From NCBI RefSeq assembly GCF_900108035.1, contig NZ_FNVS01000012.1:1-64000 (forward strand): a stretch of DNA of 64,000 bases. Reading direction: 5' to 3'. Below the pieces are notes generated by a model. It saw only the letters and a list, made by a program, of their open reading frames with translations, did no database searches and had not been told where the DNA came from. The stretch comes from Parabacteroides chinchillae. GTDB taxonomy: Bacteria > Bacteroidota > Bacteroidia > Bacteroidales > Tannerellaceae. Positions 1 through 10,445 of the stretch are shown here, piece after piece; within the stretch, counting starts at the first letter, position 1; each line of letters starts with the position of its first letter. The translations under genes and the position numbers were made by a program.

Positions 1-2
1 AT

Positions 3-80
3 GGCTTTAGCCTGGTTTCAATTGCCGTCTGCTTCAGCTGACAGACTAAAGGGAGATTTATTTTTATTGGCTTTAGCCAA
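3..80. repeat. Short dyad repeats at left edge
   Basis: The dyad GGCTTTAGCC occurs at 3-12 and again at 69-78, with a further hairpin between them (GTCTG...CAGAC around a TCAGCTGA core, about 28-47). No convincing gene lies between 1 and 463. The one open frame from base 1 to 192 has low-complexity, unrecognisable composition. The arrangement resembles an interspersed repetitive extragenic element, but its copy number cannot be judged from one window. Confidence 0.35.
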
Positions 81-400
81 ATTTCTTCTTGGAAATTCTA
101 TATTGTCTGTATGCAATAAATTGCTTATTCAAGCATCAGGGAAAGTGTTCGCGGAAGTATTAAAACGAAATCCGATCCGGTTTGTTTTTTAACTTTTAAA
201 ATAGCGATATTATGTTGTAATATTGTCTATAATAGCATATTGTATGCTTACATGGAATGTCTGTAGATAATTTTTCAGATTTTAAAACACCCCCCGAAGA
301 AAGTGACAGAAGGTGACAAAGTGAGCCCTTAAACGACCCTTTATTAAGACCCATATAGACAGTATTTGAGTAGACAACTAAATTGAATAAGGTAAGCAAC

Positions 401-441
401 AAAAAAAGGGACTATCCAACCTTTTGTTGTTAGATAGTCCC
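401..441 (-). terminator. Rho-independent terminator of the glycan locus
   Basis: Perfect 9-bp stem GGGACTATC (408-416) / GATAGTCCC (433-441). It is flanked at 401-407 by an A run that becomes the U tract on the minus strand. It lies 22 bp past the stop of the GH109 gene and closes the minus-strand locus. Confidence 0.85.
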
Positions 442-463
442 TCTTTAGATATCTATATATGAA

Positions 464-1870
464 TTATAAAGCAAATGCAGGTTGACGATGAATCCATTGT
501 CCACGGGTAAAATCAGGGAAATCTACCAATGCACCACCACGGGCAATAGACATTTCCGATAAACCGGAAATAGCACTCCAAGCTGCAGCATCGTAACAAT
601 CCATAGGAGCAGGCTTCTTATTCCGAATAGCATTAATCAAATCATACATCATAATATAGTCCATTCCGCCATGACCTGCTTCGGCAGCTTCAGCAGCATA
701 TTTAGCCCATAAATTATGATCATATTGTTTAAACCATTCTTCCGAATCATCCCAACGGTGAGGTTTGGATTTACCCTGGACATATACATGATTTCCATCA
801 TTCATCCACAAACCTTCAGTACCCTGAATACGGAAACCTAATGAGTAAGGACGCGGAGAGTTCGTATCATGTGTTACAATTACAGTCTGTCCGTTTGCAC
901 ATTTAATCATAGAAGTGACAATATCGCCTAAGTTAAATTGTATTTTTGCCAACGGATGGTTTTCTCCACCATTATCCACAATAAACTTATGTAATCCGCG
1001 AGATTGGGTAGCCATCGCCGACAAAGAAAGAAAACGATTACCGCGATTTATATCCAAGCAATTTGCAACCGGCCCGATACCATGAGTAGGATATACATCA
1101 CCATTACGATGAACAGAATGGTTTGTACGCCATTGTGCTTCGGAAAATGCGGTTGGACCCATACGAAGATCGCCACTACCCGGTTGGTATGTATAATGTT
1201 TACCATCATTGAACTTCACTTCGCGCAAATCATGCTCATAACCACAAGCTCCATGCAATAACTCTCCGAATAATCCTTCACGAACCATTCTTAATGCAGC
1301 CATGCAGTCACGACGATAGCATACATTTTCCATAATATTCAAATGGCTGCCTGTAGCCTCCGAAACATTAACCAGATCCCAGCATTCTTCCAATGTATTT
1401 GCAGCAGAAACTTCTACACCTACATAAGGAACGCCAGCCTTCATTGCAGCAACAGACATCGGTACATGCCATTCCCACGGACTGGCAATAATTACGCAGT
1501 CAAATTCTTCATTATTCAACATTTTCTCAAATTCACGTTCGCTGCCTGTATATACTTTAGGAGCCGGAACATTAAATTTTGCGATATGTTTCAATGTTGC
1601 TTCAATCGGTCCTTGCTGAATATCACAAATTGCAACAATTTTATTACCGGGAATTGCCAAGACATTATTAATATGTTCATGACATCTTGAACCTGTTCCG
1701 ATAAAACCGAAACGAAGCTTACCATCATCTTTACCTACCGGTTTCTTTTTATCTTTCGCCCCCGGAGTTACTACTGTTGTAGCTGATGCCTCACCAGCTA
1801 TTGCCAGACCTGCAGCACCTAAGCCTGCTACCGACATTTGTTTTAAAAATGAACGACGAGTGTTTTCCAT
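464..1870 (-). CDS. GH109-family glycosidase (alpha-N-acetylgalactosaminidase type)
   Basis: 468 aa. The N-terminus has a twin-arginine export motif (TRRSFLK, residues 4-10) followed by a hydrophobic Ala/Gly stretch, so the protein should be exported folded with its cofactor. A Rossmann fold of the Gfo/Idh/MocA type follows (FGFIGTGSR, about 53-61). Blocks characteristic of GH109 are visible: SPWEWH, NVCYRRD, WRTNHSVHRNGD, YPTHGIGP, DINRGNR and GHGGMDY. GH109 enzymes use tightly bound NAD in a redox-assisted hydrolysis of terminal alpha-GalNAc, as on mucin O-glycans or blood group A. The gene is last in the locus after the sulfatase, with a terminator behind it. Substrate is inferred from family and neighbours; a plain oxidoreductase of the same superfamily is the alternative. 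Confidence 0.85.
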   Translation of the reverse strand: MENTRRSFLKQMSVAGLGAAGLAIAGEASATTVVTPGAKDKKKPVGKDDGKLRFGFIGTGSRCHEHINNVLAIPGNKIVAICDIQQGPIEATLKHIAKFNVPAPKVYTGSEREFEKMLNNEEFDCVIIASPWEWHVPMSVAAMKAGVPYVGVEVSAANTLEECWDLVNVSEATGSHLNIMENVCYRRDCMAALRMVREGLFGELLHGACGYEHDLREVKFNDGKHYTYQPGSGDLRMGPTAFSEAQWRTNHSVHRNGDVYPTHGIGPVANCLDINRGNRFLSLSAMATQSRGLHKFIVDNGGENHPLAKIQFNLGDIVTSMIKCANGQTVIVTHDTNSPRPYSLGFRIQGTEGLWMNDGNHVYVQGKSKPHRWDDSEEWFKQYDHNLWAKYAAEAAEAGHGGMDYIMMYDLINAIRNKKPAPMDCYDAAAWSAISGLSEMSIARGGALVDFPDFTRGQWIHRQPAFAL

Positions 1871-1902
1871 GTTCGTATCTTTTTATTATTTCTTCAAGTT
1901 GG

Positions 1903-1910
1903 CAAATTTA
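1903..1910 (-). promoter_or_regulatory. Possible -7 box before the GH109 gene
   Basis: Read on the minus strand this is TAAATTTG, fitting the Bacteroidales -7 consensus TAnnTTTG, 33 bp upstream of the start codon. No clear -33 TTTG was found, so an internal promoter is only possible. Confidence 0.3.
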
Positions 1911-1964
1911 GTTTTTTATATCTAAATTACAAATTACATTTCTAACCGAAACATTTATCGGGAA

Positions 1965-3491
1965 TCAGAAATTCGTAATCTTACCAGTTTCTCTTTTCAA
2001 TTTTTCAAACAACATCATCATTCGATGAAGTTGTTTAGGTTCCTTCTCCGCTAAATTAATTTGCTGTCCCGGATCATTTTCCACATTATATAGTTGATAA
2101 CAATTACTGCGGCCGCAAAAAGAGGCATCCTCCGGATCGTTTGAAAAGTCGGGATATGGAGGTATCATTACCCAGTCCCCGTCACGCAAAGCATAATTAA
2201 AATAGCCTTCCAAAACAAGCTCTTTACGCCCATTACTGCTCCGTCCTAAAAATACAGGGAGCGTATTTTGGCTGTCAACTTTATCCGAATAAGTTTGTCC
2301 AACCAGAGACGCCAAAGATGCCAATAAATCCATCTGGCAAACCAAAGCATTAGAAACACCCGGCTTTACCACTGCCGGCCAACGAAGCAAAAACGGAATA
2401 CAGGTTCCACCATTATACAAGCTTGTTTTGCCACCACGAAGAGGGCCTGCCACTTTATGGTCTCCAACAAGTTCCACGGCCTGATCCTGATAGCCGTCAT
2501 CTAGCACAGGGCCATTGTCGCTGGTAAAGATAATTAAGGTGTTTTCGGTAAGCCCTAATCGATCCAGTTCCTTCAAAAATTCAGAAACGCACCAATCAGC
2601 TTCTAAAATCACATCACCTCTTGCCCCCATTCCTGACTTTCCCACAAATTTCTGATTTGGAACACGTGGCACATGAGGCTGATGTAAGCCATAATACAAA
2701 AAGAAAGGGGTATCTTTATTATCTTTCAGAAAATCTTTGGCCTTTTCCAGAAATAATTCTGCCATATCCTCATCTTTCCACTGAGCAGCTTTGCCTCCCT
2801 TTTGAAAACCAATACGGGGAACTCCGTTGACAATAGAACCGCCATGTCCCACGCTCGGATGCATCCGAAGCATTTCCGGATTATCTTTTCCTGTAGGTTC
2901 GCCCTGAAAATTTTCTTTATAACTTACAAAAAGCGGATCATCAGAATCCAAATTAACTCCTTTACCATTTTCTATAAAAATACAAGGTACCCGGTCATTA
3001 GTTGCAGCCTGAATAAAAGAATAGTCATACCCAACTTCCTTCGCTCCGGGATATACAGTCTTATTCCAATCTACAGCACCATCACCTAATCCCAAATGCC
3101 ATTTACCTACAGAACCGGTTACATATCCAGCCTGTTTCATAATTTTAGGTAATGTTATCTGCTGATTGTCTATGATTAAAGCGGCATTGCCCGGTAAAAT
3201 TTTTGCATCTTTATTTGTCCATGGATACAAACCGGTCAAAAGAGAGTATCTACTAGGGGTAGAAGTTGCTGCCGTACAATAACCTTGAGTAAAACGTATT
3301 CCTTCGTTGGCAATACGATCCATTCCCGGAGTATGAATACGATGTGCACCATAACAACTTAAATCGCCATATCCCAAATCGTCAGCAACTATAATAATAA
3401 TGTTCGGTTGCTTAGGCTGGGTTTGAGCCAATAAAGAGACCGGCAGGGTTACCCCTGCCAGTATACTTATTATTGATGAACTTCTTTTCAT
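1965..3491 (-). CDS. Exported S1-family sulfatase, Ser-type
   Basis: 508 aa with a signal peptide (residues 1 to about 22, ending LLAQ). The metal-binding start of the alkaline-phosphatase-like fold is IIIVADDLGYGD, with Asp37-Asp38. The sulfatase signature is STPSRYSLLTG, with Ser77 rather than Cys at the position converted to formylglycine and Arg81 following. Maturation therefore needs an anaerobic sulfatase-maturating enzyme, which is not in this window. Family S1 removes sulfate esters from host glycans such as mucin or glycosaminoglycans; the subfamily cannot be set by eye. It lies 10 bp after susD and upstream of the GH109 gene, consistent with desulfation before exoglycosidase cleavage. 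Confidence 0.92.
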   Translation of the reverse strand: MKRSSSIISILAGVTLPVSLLAQTQPKQPNIIIIVADDLGYGDLSCYGAHRIHTPGMDRIANEGIRFTQGYCTAATSTPSRYSLLTGLYPWTNKDAKILPGNAALIIDNQQITLPKIMKQAGYVTGSVGKWHLGLGDGAVDWNKTVYPGAKEVGYDYSFIQAATNDRVPCIFIENGKGVNLDSDDPLFVSYKENFQGEPTGKDNPEMLRMHPSVGHGGSIVNGVPRIGFQKGGKAAQWKDEDMAELFLEKAKDFLKDNKDTPFFLYYGLHQPHVPRVPNQKFVGKSGMGARGDVILEADWCVSEFLKELDRLGLTENTLIIFTSDNGPVLDDGYQDQAVELVGDHKVAGPLRGGKTSLYNGGTCIPFLLRWPAVVKPGVSNALVCQMDLLASLASLVGQTYSDKVDSQNTLPVFLGRSSNGRKELVLEGYFNYALRDGDWVMIPPYPDFSNDPEDASFCGRSNCYQLYNVENDPGQQINLAEKEPKQLHRMMMLFEKLKRETGKITNF

Positions 3492-3501
3492 TACTCAATA
3501 T

Positions 3502-5196
3502 TTACGGATTCTGAGTCAAAGTTCCAGGATAAGCGTCAATTTCAGACTTCGGTATATACTGGACTACTAACGGGCTTGTTGCCAAAAATTCAATTGTTCC
3601 GTCATGATAACCGGGATAATGCCGGGTCATGGTATCACCAACACGATAAACATCAAAACCGCGGTCAGCCTCAAACGCAAGTTCCAACTGGCGCTCTTTC
3701 ATAATCAATTGATGGGCATTCGACGCATTTAATGTCTGATAGCCCCCATTTACAATAGAGCGTTCACGTACCGTATTCAAATCTTTCAGTGCATCTGCAT
3801 AATTTCCTAATTTGGCATTTGCTTCTGCACGTATTAAATAGACTTCCCCCAGACGAGATATAATAGGTGAATACAAATGCGAAACACCTTCCTGCATAGA
3901 GCATTTATAATTAAAGAATTTAGGATGTCCCTGGCTGGTATTCATAAAATAATCATCATATCCGTAGTATGTCGTACCCTCATATACAATCGAATATTTA
4001 CGGCTAGCCTCATCCAGTAATGTCAGCGGATACTCTTTTGAATCCAAAACGGCAGCAACTAATTTACCATCACTTCCCACTTTCACATCACATTGCTTAT
4101 AAGTATATCCGCTCACTTTACCATTTGCAACAACATTAGCAACAAAACGGAAATTACGGGTTTTATTACCTTTGTCATCAAGTTTATAGTCCGGATGTAT
4201 AAATGCTTCGCGGGCATCATTACCACGGCCTGTTTCATACAAAATATCCAGATATTTGGCACTGGCATAAATCTCACCCCAACCTACCTCATTAATAGTA
4301 GCATACATACTGCCGATAGCACTCGTATAACTCGTAATGTCCGAACTGATAAATTTAACAGCAAAAATTGTCTCTGTCTGCGAAGCATCATCCGGAGCCA
4401 GTTCGTTGTATCTCATAAAGCTGGTACGACTCAGCAAGCTAAACTTTCCGCTATTGATTACATCGTCAGCATATTTCAAAGATTCTTTTGCATAATCGGT
4501 ATTCGGATTTTCAAAAGTACCGCTCATATACATATAGATTTTAGCCAACATAGCTTGTGCAGCATACTTCGAAGCGTAAGAAGCCGATGTATAAGTAGTC
4601 ATCAACGATTCTGCCTTTTTCAAGTCATTAATTGCCTGTGCATATGTATCTTTTACAGAAGAACGGTCTGGCAATTGCAAATTGGCAATATCATCCGGCA
4701 TACCATTTACAATAGGTACTCCCATATTCTTTTCCGGCTCCTGATAATAGGGACGGCCAAACACACGGCAAAGGTAGAAATACATCAAACCTCTCATATA
4801 ATATGCCTCACCTAGCTTCTGGTCGATTTCTGGCGATTCGCCTTCATTAGCCATCTTCATCAAATCACTTGTCTGCGAAATTATATTATACGCATTATTC
4901 CAGGTTGAAGACAACTGTGAGTTATTTACCGTATGCTGATAAGTAATATATGTACCAAACGGATTGGTAGTAGGTTTATCTTTGCAGATATTATCACCCG
5001 GGTATTCGCCGGTACGATGGAATACATCTGATGCACTTTTCAACTTTGCATAGCACCCGTTTAATAATATGTCGAATGCAGCAACTTTGTCGGCATCAAT
5101 CTTATCTTTAGAATATTTATCATATGGAAAACGATCCAGATCGCAGCTTGTCATTAATGTAACAGCGGCAAGCGCCCATATAGCTATTTTCTTCAT
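3502..5196 (-). CDS. SusD/RagB-like surface glycan-binding lipoprotein
   Basis: 564 aa. The N-terminus has a lipoprotein signal with the lipobox Cys at residue 18 (TLMTSC). The body is SusD-like: a helical TPR-like N-terminal half (SEAYYMRGLMYFYLCRVFG-type helix near residues 130-150) and the typical C-terminal block with RLGEVYLIRAEA and ERQLELAFEADRGFD. SusD proteins sit on the outer membrane as the lid of the SusC transporter. The gene follows the disrupted susC by 15 bp. If the SusC frameshift is real, this lid has no functional partner encoded here. Confidence 0.95.
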   Translation of the reverse strand: MKKIAIWALAAVTLMTSCDLDRFPYDKYSKDKIDADKVAAFDILLNGCYAKLKSASDVFHRTGEYPGDNICKDKPTTNPFGTYITYQHTVNNSQLSSTWNNAYNIISQTSDLMKMANEGESPEIDQKLGEAYYMRGLMYFYLCRVFGRPYYQEPEKNMGVPIVNGMPDDIANLQLPDRSSVKDTYAQAINDLKKAESLMTTYTSASYASKYAAQAMLAKIYMYMSGTFENPNTDYAKESLKYADDVINSGKFSLLSRTSFMRYNELAPDDASQTETIFAVKFISSDITSYTSAIGSMYATINEVGWGEIYASAKYLDILYETGRGNDAREAFIHPDYKLDDKGNKTRNFRFVANVVANGKVSGYTYKQCDVKVGSDGKLVAAVLDSKEYPLTLLDEASRKYSIVYEGTTYYGYDDYFMNTSQGHPKFFNYKCSMQEGVSHLYSPIISRLGEVYLIRAEANAKLGNYADALKDLNTVRERSIVNGGYQTLNASNAHQLIMKERQLELAFEADRGFDVYRVGDTMTRHYPGYHDGTIEFLATSPLVVQYIPKSEIDAYPGTLTQNP

Positions 5197-5211
5197 TTGT
5201 TTTCTCTTTAA

Positions 5212-8200
5212 TTAAAATGAAACATTCAAACCAAACATAAACTTACGAGCCATTGGATAAGGAGAAGAAGCTACTCCCGATGCTCCTGCTACTTTTTTTC
5301 CTGTAGCTATATCCGTATTAGACGGAAGTTCCGGATCTATACCGGAAAAGCCTGATATCACAAACAAATTCTCGCCAGAGAAGAATAAGCGGAAATTGCT
5401 TATATACGGAATTTTACAAGGTAGAGTATACCCAATCGTTAAATTACGCAGACGCAGATAGTCAGCGTCTTCCAAATAACGGGAAGAAGGTTTGTTTGAC
5501 TGTGATAAGTTTCCATATTCTGCTTTCGGGTGCGTAGCAATATCTCCCGGTTTTTCCCAACGACTCCAACCGCTTAACAGTTTCTGCTGGTTGTAACTGG
5601 TATAACCACCATCCGAATCATAGACAGTTCTGTCGTAGTTGAAAATCTGTCCACCAACAGAATAACCGAACACAGCCGACAAGTCTATATTTTTCCATGA
5701 CAAGTCGGTTGAGAAACCTCCGTAAAAGTCCGGCGTTTGTTTGCCAACTATTACCTGATGCTTAGAAGCGTCGCTATAGTTTGAAGTAGTTACGCGTTCT
5801 CCGGCTTCATTTGTTGTATACCAAAGAGGTGATCCGGTTTCAGGATCAACACCTGCCCATTCTGTAGCATACCAGGTATCCACATCTTCACCCGGCTTCA
5901 ATATCTTATCGATCGGGCCTAAAATACCTGAGTTTGCATTTGCAATAACAATTTCCGATTTGTCTCCGTAAAGCTCTGTCACTTTATTACGGTTTACACC
6001 GATATTAGCAGATACATTCCAGTTCCAGTCTCCGCCTTTCAGAATGTCGACAGCCACGGTTGCTTCAAAACCATTATTTTTAACGGCTCCAACATTACGG
6101 AACATTCCTGTTACACCTGTTACGCCAGGAAGAGGCACGTTATACAGCAAATCGGTTGTTTTTTATTATAATAATCCAGGTTAACAGTCAAACGGTCAAA
6201 CAAGATAGCATCTATACCAACACCAGCCGTATATGTTTTTTCCCACGTCAAATCTTTATTCTCCACCTGGGAAATAATAGCGCCCGGAAGGCCGTTATAA
6301 CCTGTACCCATACTGTACAAAGCATACTGAGGATACAACTCTGTCGGACGATTACCTACGGAACCATAACTTGCGCGTAATTTTAGTTGTTGTACCCAAT
6401 CTGCTTTAAAGAAGTTTTCCTGATGGATATTCCAACCGCCGCTTATAGAAAAGAAATTACCATATTTTGCATTTTCTCCGAAGTTTGAAGCACCGTCACG
6501 ACGGAAAGAGAATGACAACAGATAACGGCTGTCGTATGCATAATTGGCATTGAACAGATAAGACTGAACAGCCCATTCGTTCTGGCTACCTTTGGCTTTT
6601 TTGGGTACAATTGTCGCATCTCCAACGCTAAAACCAGGAGCGAAACCTGTAGCTATCTGATCTGTTACCTGAGCTGTATATGTATTCCATTCATACGCCA
6701 GAATCGCATTAATCGAATGCTTGTCGAATACTTTGTTAAAACGCAGCAACTGGTTGCTGTAAACACGATAGTATGAAGTAGTTTTATCTTGCAACTGACC
6801 ATTTTCAGCTTGTCCTCCGGAAGAACGCGGATCATCATATTTCTTATATAAAGTACTGCCATACTTATAGTTATTTACAGAAGAGAAAGTCAACCAGTCC
6901 GTAAATTTGATATCAAAATCAAAGTTACCCATAAATTCATACTTAGTTGTCTTTTTATAGTTCCACTGCAAATCATACTGGTAGTTTACGTGGTCCGAAC
7001 TTACCCAACTCGAAGGTCTGTATGCTTGAATCAGGTTACCGTCTTTATCATAAGGCGAATCCCAAGGCATGTTCTCATACATTGCACCCAGGCTATGCTG
7101 CTGGTCCATTATGTCGCTGCGCGTACCCCATACTTTCGGTTTAATAGTCAACCAGTCTGTTGCCTGGTAATCTACATTGAAACGAAAATTATAACGAGTA
7201 TAGTCATATCCCTTAACTGCTCCGTTTTCATCATAAATACCGGCAGAAATGTATGTCTTTATCTTCTCGGAACCACCAGACACAGATAAGTTATAATCTT
7301 GCGCAAACCCCAACTGAGAACCGTTTTTCCACCAATCATAGTCATATCCCTGACCAATCTTATCCCATGTTTCCTGAGGAATAGCCTGTTGGTTTGCAAA
7401 CGATTTATAATAACCGAGCAATTCGTCCCGGCTCATCATTTCAAAGTTACCTCTGTTCAATTGGTTTACCCCCATCTTTGCTGAAACATTGATGGTAGCC
7501 TTACCTATTTTACCTTTCTTTGTTGTAACAACGATTACGCCATTAGCACCCTGAGATCCATAAATTGCAGTAGAGGCAGCATCCTTCAAAATTGACATAG
7601 ATTCAATATCCGAAGGGTTCAAGCTTCCCGCACTATTGCCAACAATAACACCGTCAATAATCCAAAGCGGGTCTGTACTACCGTTTACAGTAGATTTACC
7701 ACGGATAACAACCGTACCTGCAGCTCCCGGCTGTCCACCACCGGATGTGACATATACACCTGGAGCTTTACCGGACAACAAGTTTTCAACCGAAGGAGTC
7801 GTTGCATCCAACAACTTATCGCTGCTTACCACCTGCATGGCACCGGTAAGGCTTTCTTTCTTCTGAACACCGTAGCCAACAACTACAACTTCATCCAGAT
7901 TTTGTGTATCTTCTTTCAAACGGATAGTCATTTTCCCTGCGGTCGACTTCATCTCCAAAGGAAGATAACCAATATATGAAATAACCAATGTAGCATTGGC
8001 CGGAACATCTTCCAACACAAAGTTGCCATCAAAATCGGTACTTGTTCCGTTTGTAGTTCCTTTCACAAGGATATTCGCACCAATGATCGGTTCACCTGTA
8101 TGCGCATCAACAACTGTTCCTGCAATCTTCTGAGTTTGTTGAGCAGCCTGTTTTTCTGATACAACCGGATTTGAACCTTGTTTAGATGAAGTTTTGTAAA

Positions 8201-8525
8201 CGATAATTCGGTTATCGTTTACATAGAAATCAGCATGCTGATTTCTAAGTGCGCTTTTCAATATTTCCTCAACAGAACGGTTTGACATATCCATAGTGAT
8301 ACGTTCATTCATATTAATGTCATTGTTCCGTATAAGAAAAGAATAATTAAACTTAGCTTCGATTAAGTCAAAAAGTTCTCTCAGCGTTGTTGTCTCTGCC
8401 TGAACCGACATTATCTGTGTCTGTAATTCGGAAGCAGAAACGGTTCCAGATACTAAAGGCATACCTGCAAGCATACAAGCAGTAACCACAAGCCTACTGG
8501 TCTTTTTAAAATAGTTCATTTTCAT
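5212..8525 (-). pseudogene. SusC-like TonB-dependent receptor, frameshifted
   Basis: The N-terminal open frame (8525-6120) carries a signal peptide, an STN domain (about residues 40-110), a CarboxypepD_reg-like domain, the plug and half of the barrel. The rest of the barrel is open in another frame (6150-5212), ending in the usual C-terminal aromatic strand (GLNVSF). Together they make about 1104 aa, normal for SusC. The switch maps to the six-T run at 6159-6164: one more base there restores Y-Y-N-K-K-T-T-D-L-L-Y-N-V-P. The STN domain implies signalling to the FecR/ECF sigma pair encoded upstream. It could be a true pseudogene, slippage at a homopolymer, or a base-calling error. Confidence 0.9.
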
Positions 8526-8647
8526 GAAAAGTTAGATTTGTAAATAATTCTTGTTTTTTCGATAATAAAAAAATCTCGTTCTTTGAGAATAATTTAGTTT
8601 TTTCGTAATTTCTATGCCATATTTTAATAGTTTAGATTAGTACTCTT

Positions 8648-9655
8648 TTATTTATATTTATCTCGTATTACAATTTCATTTCCGTTTCGTTTCCACGTAT
8701 ATTTATGTTCCATGTCTACTTCACGCAAAATTTCGTTTAAACTATACTCTGGAGAAAAGCTTCCCGAAAATATTTCATTTTGTAATGATTCGCTATCAAT
8801 AGATATATTCACATTGAATTTACGTTCCAAATCTCTTACGATCTCTGAAAACGGTTGTTCTGTAAATTTCAGATGTCCATTTGTCCAAGCGTAGGAATCA
8901 TCACCTTTTATCTCAACTATTTTTACACATTTGTTCTCTTTATTAAAGCTGAACATACGGTTTGGAGCCAGCACCACTTTTTTTGACTTATGATCGTCAT
9001 CATTTAAATGGATATTTACTTTCCCGGAAACTAAAGACACATCCATTAGTTGTTCATCACGATATGCTTTTACGTTAAAATGAGTTCCCAAAACTTGGAT
9101 ATCCAACATCTCGGCCTTTACAATAAAAGGTTTCGAATGATTCGGTTGAACTTCAAAATAAGCTTCACCTTCCAATAAGACCTCCCTCTCTTTTTGGTTA
9201 AAATCCTTACTATATTTTAAAGAAGAACCGGCGTTGACCCATACAACAGAATGGTCTGGTAAAATGACTTTTGAACGAGTTCCCATCGGAGTTACTGTTT
9301 CAAAATATGCCATTTCTTCCTTAACACTGTTTTTGCCCATATAAAAAGAAAACGTCCCTATGGAAATCAATATTAAAATAGATGCAGCAATTTTACTCCA
9401 CAAACCTATTTTACTACTAACTTTATTTTGAAGAACAGTTGTATTTAAGTTTCCAAAATGCTTTTCAAAATCAGATTTCATATCCGAAACAAAAAGAGGC
9501 ACGTGTGCTATAGCCCACCAATCAGTCATTTCTGAAAAAATTTTCGAATGGGATTCATCAGACTCCAGCCATTGTAATAATTCTTTTTCTTCGGCTTCAG
9601 ACAGATTACCGGAAAAATAATCAAAAAGAAGATTTTCTATATTTGCGTTTTCCAT
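8648..9655 (-). CDS. FecR-family anti-sigma factor
   Basis: 335 aa. A short cytoplasmic N-terminal region (about 1-82) is followed by one membrane helix (about 84-107, rich in Ile/Leu/Ser) and a periplasmic FecR domain (MGTRSKVILPDHSVVWVNAG, then EGEAYFEV). The C-terminal DUF4974-like segment (FTEQPFSEIVRDLERKFNV) normally contacts the receptor STN domain. It should hold the neighbouring ECF sigma factor inactive until the SusC-type receptor signals that ligand is bound. It lies between the sigma gene and susC. Confidence 0.95.
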   Translation of the reverse strand: MENANIENLLFDYFSGNLSEAEEKELLQWLESDESHSKIFSEMTDWWAIAHVPLFVSDMKSDFEKHFGNLNTTVLQNKVSSKIGLWSKIAASILILISIGTFSFYMGKNSVKEEMAYFETVTPMGTRSKVILPDHSVVWVNAGSSLKYSKDFNQKEREVLLEGEAYFEVQPNHSKPFIVKAEMLDIQVLGTHFNVKAYRDEQLMDVSLVSGKVNIHLNDDDHKSKKVVLAPNRMFSFNKENKCVKIVEIKGDDSYAWTNGHLKFTEQPFSEIVRDLERKFNVNISIDSESLQNEIFSGSFSPEYSLNEILREVDMEHKYTWKRNGNEIVIRDKYK

Positions 9656-9746
9656 TTCTTTTATTCAGATATATAATAACGTATTTTTAAACTACGTTTT
9701 ATAATAAATACACACAAATGATAAGTTGCGTTTAAAAGAAATGTAA

Positions 9747-10364
9747 TTATTTTTGAAAAAAATCATATATAAGAAGAAAAGCCGGATAAATATCCCCTAA
9801 AATATCCTTCAACTTGGATAGTCCTATCTTAATTTGTACACGCACGGTACTGGTTGCAATATTATTCTCTTTTGCAATCTCATCGTACGATTTATTATAA
9901 TAAAGATATTGTACAAATATGTCACGGCATTTTTCAGGTAATTGGTTAACAGCCGATAATATTTTCTCCTCAAATTCTTTATTTTCAAGTTTTGCCAGAG
10001 GATGAGCCTCTCCTTCCACCTGATGCTCCTGTATATTCAACAAACTTTCTTGTATATCAGATAAAGGTATTTCCTGTAAATGTTGCTGGCGAAGATAATT
10101 AAGGCATCTATTCTGTATGGAACGAACCAGATAAGCATTTACAGGATAAGTTAATGATTTCCTATTATTCCAGACATTCAAAAACACATCGTTTACAATC
10201 TCTTGTGCCGCTTCGGCATGGTATATATATTTAGTTGCCACAGCACACAGATATACGTAAAAAGCAATGTATAACTGTTCAAACGCTTTGGCATCTCCTT
10301 TGTTAATACGAGCAATTATATCTTCTTTAATAATCTGCACAGATCTATTCTTGTAAGCTTGCAT
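9747..10364 (-). CDS. ECF sigma-70 family factor
   Basis: 205 aa. Sigma region 2 is seen in AFEQLYIAFYVYLCAVATKY and EIVNDVFLNVWNNR (about 24-70). Region 4 is a helix-turn-helix in EKCRDIFVQYLYYNKSYDEIAKENNIATSTVRVQI (about 143-178; quoted here only as the block position and ends). It pairs with the FecR protein encoded next in the same direction, giving transcriptional control of the susC-susD-sulfatase-GH109 genes. The arrangement is the hybrid ECF/anti-sigma type common in mucin-glycan loci of Bacteroidales. Confidence 0.93.
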   Translation of the reverse strand: MQAYKNRSVQIIKEDIIARINKGDAKAFEQLYIAFYVYLCAVATKYIYHAEAAQEIVNDVFLNVWNNRKSLTYPVNAYLVRSIQNRCLNYLRQQHLQEIPLSDIQESLLNIQEHQVEGEAHPLAKLENKEFEEKILSAVNQLPEKCRDIFVQYLYYNKSYDEIAKENNIATSTVRVQIKIGLSKLKDILGDIYPAFLLIYDFFQK

Positions 10365-10445
10365 TTCTCATTTGCAAACATACTTAAATATTTTGACTTT
10401 CATATTATGATTTTAACATAAAGAAAACCGGACAAACAAGATTTC

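Noticed and set aside
1-192. 63-codon open frame from the first base
   Set aside because: Overlaps the dyad repeats, unusual composition, no recognisable domain; more likely non-coding repeat.
4093-4815. 240-codon plus-strand frame
   Set aside because: Entirely antisense to susD; Ile/Cys/Thr-rich shadow composition.
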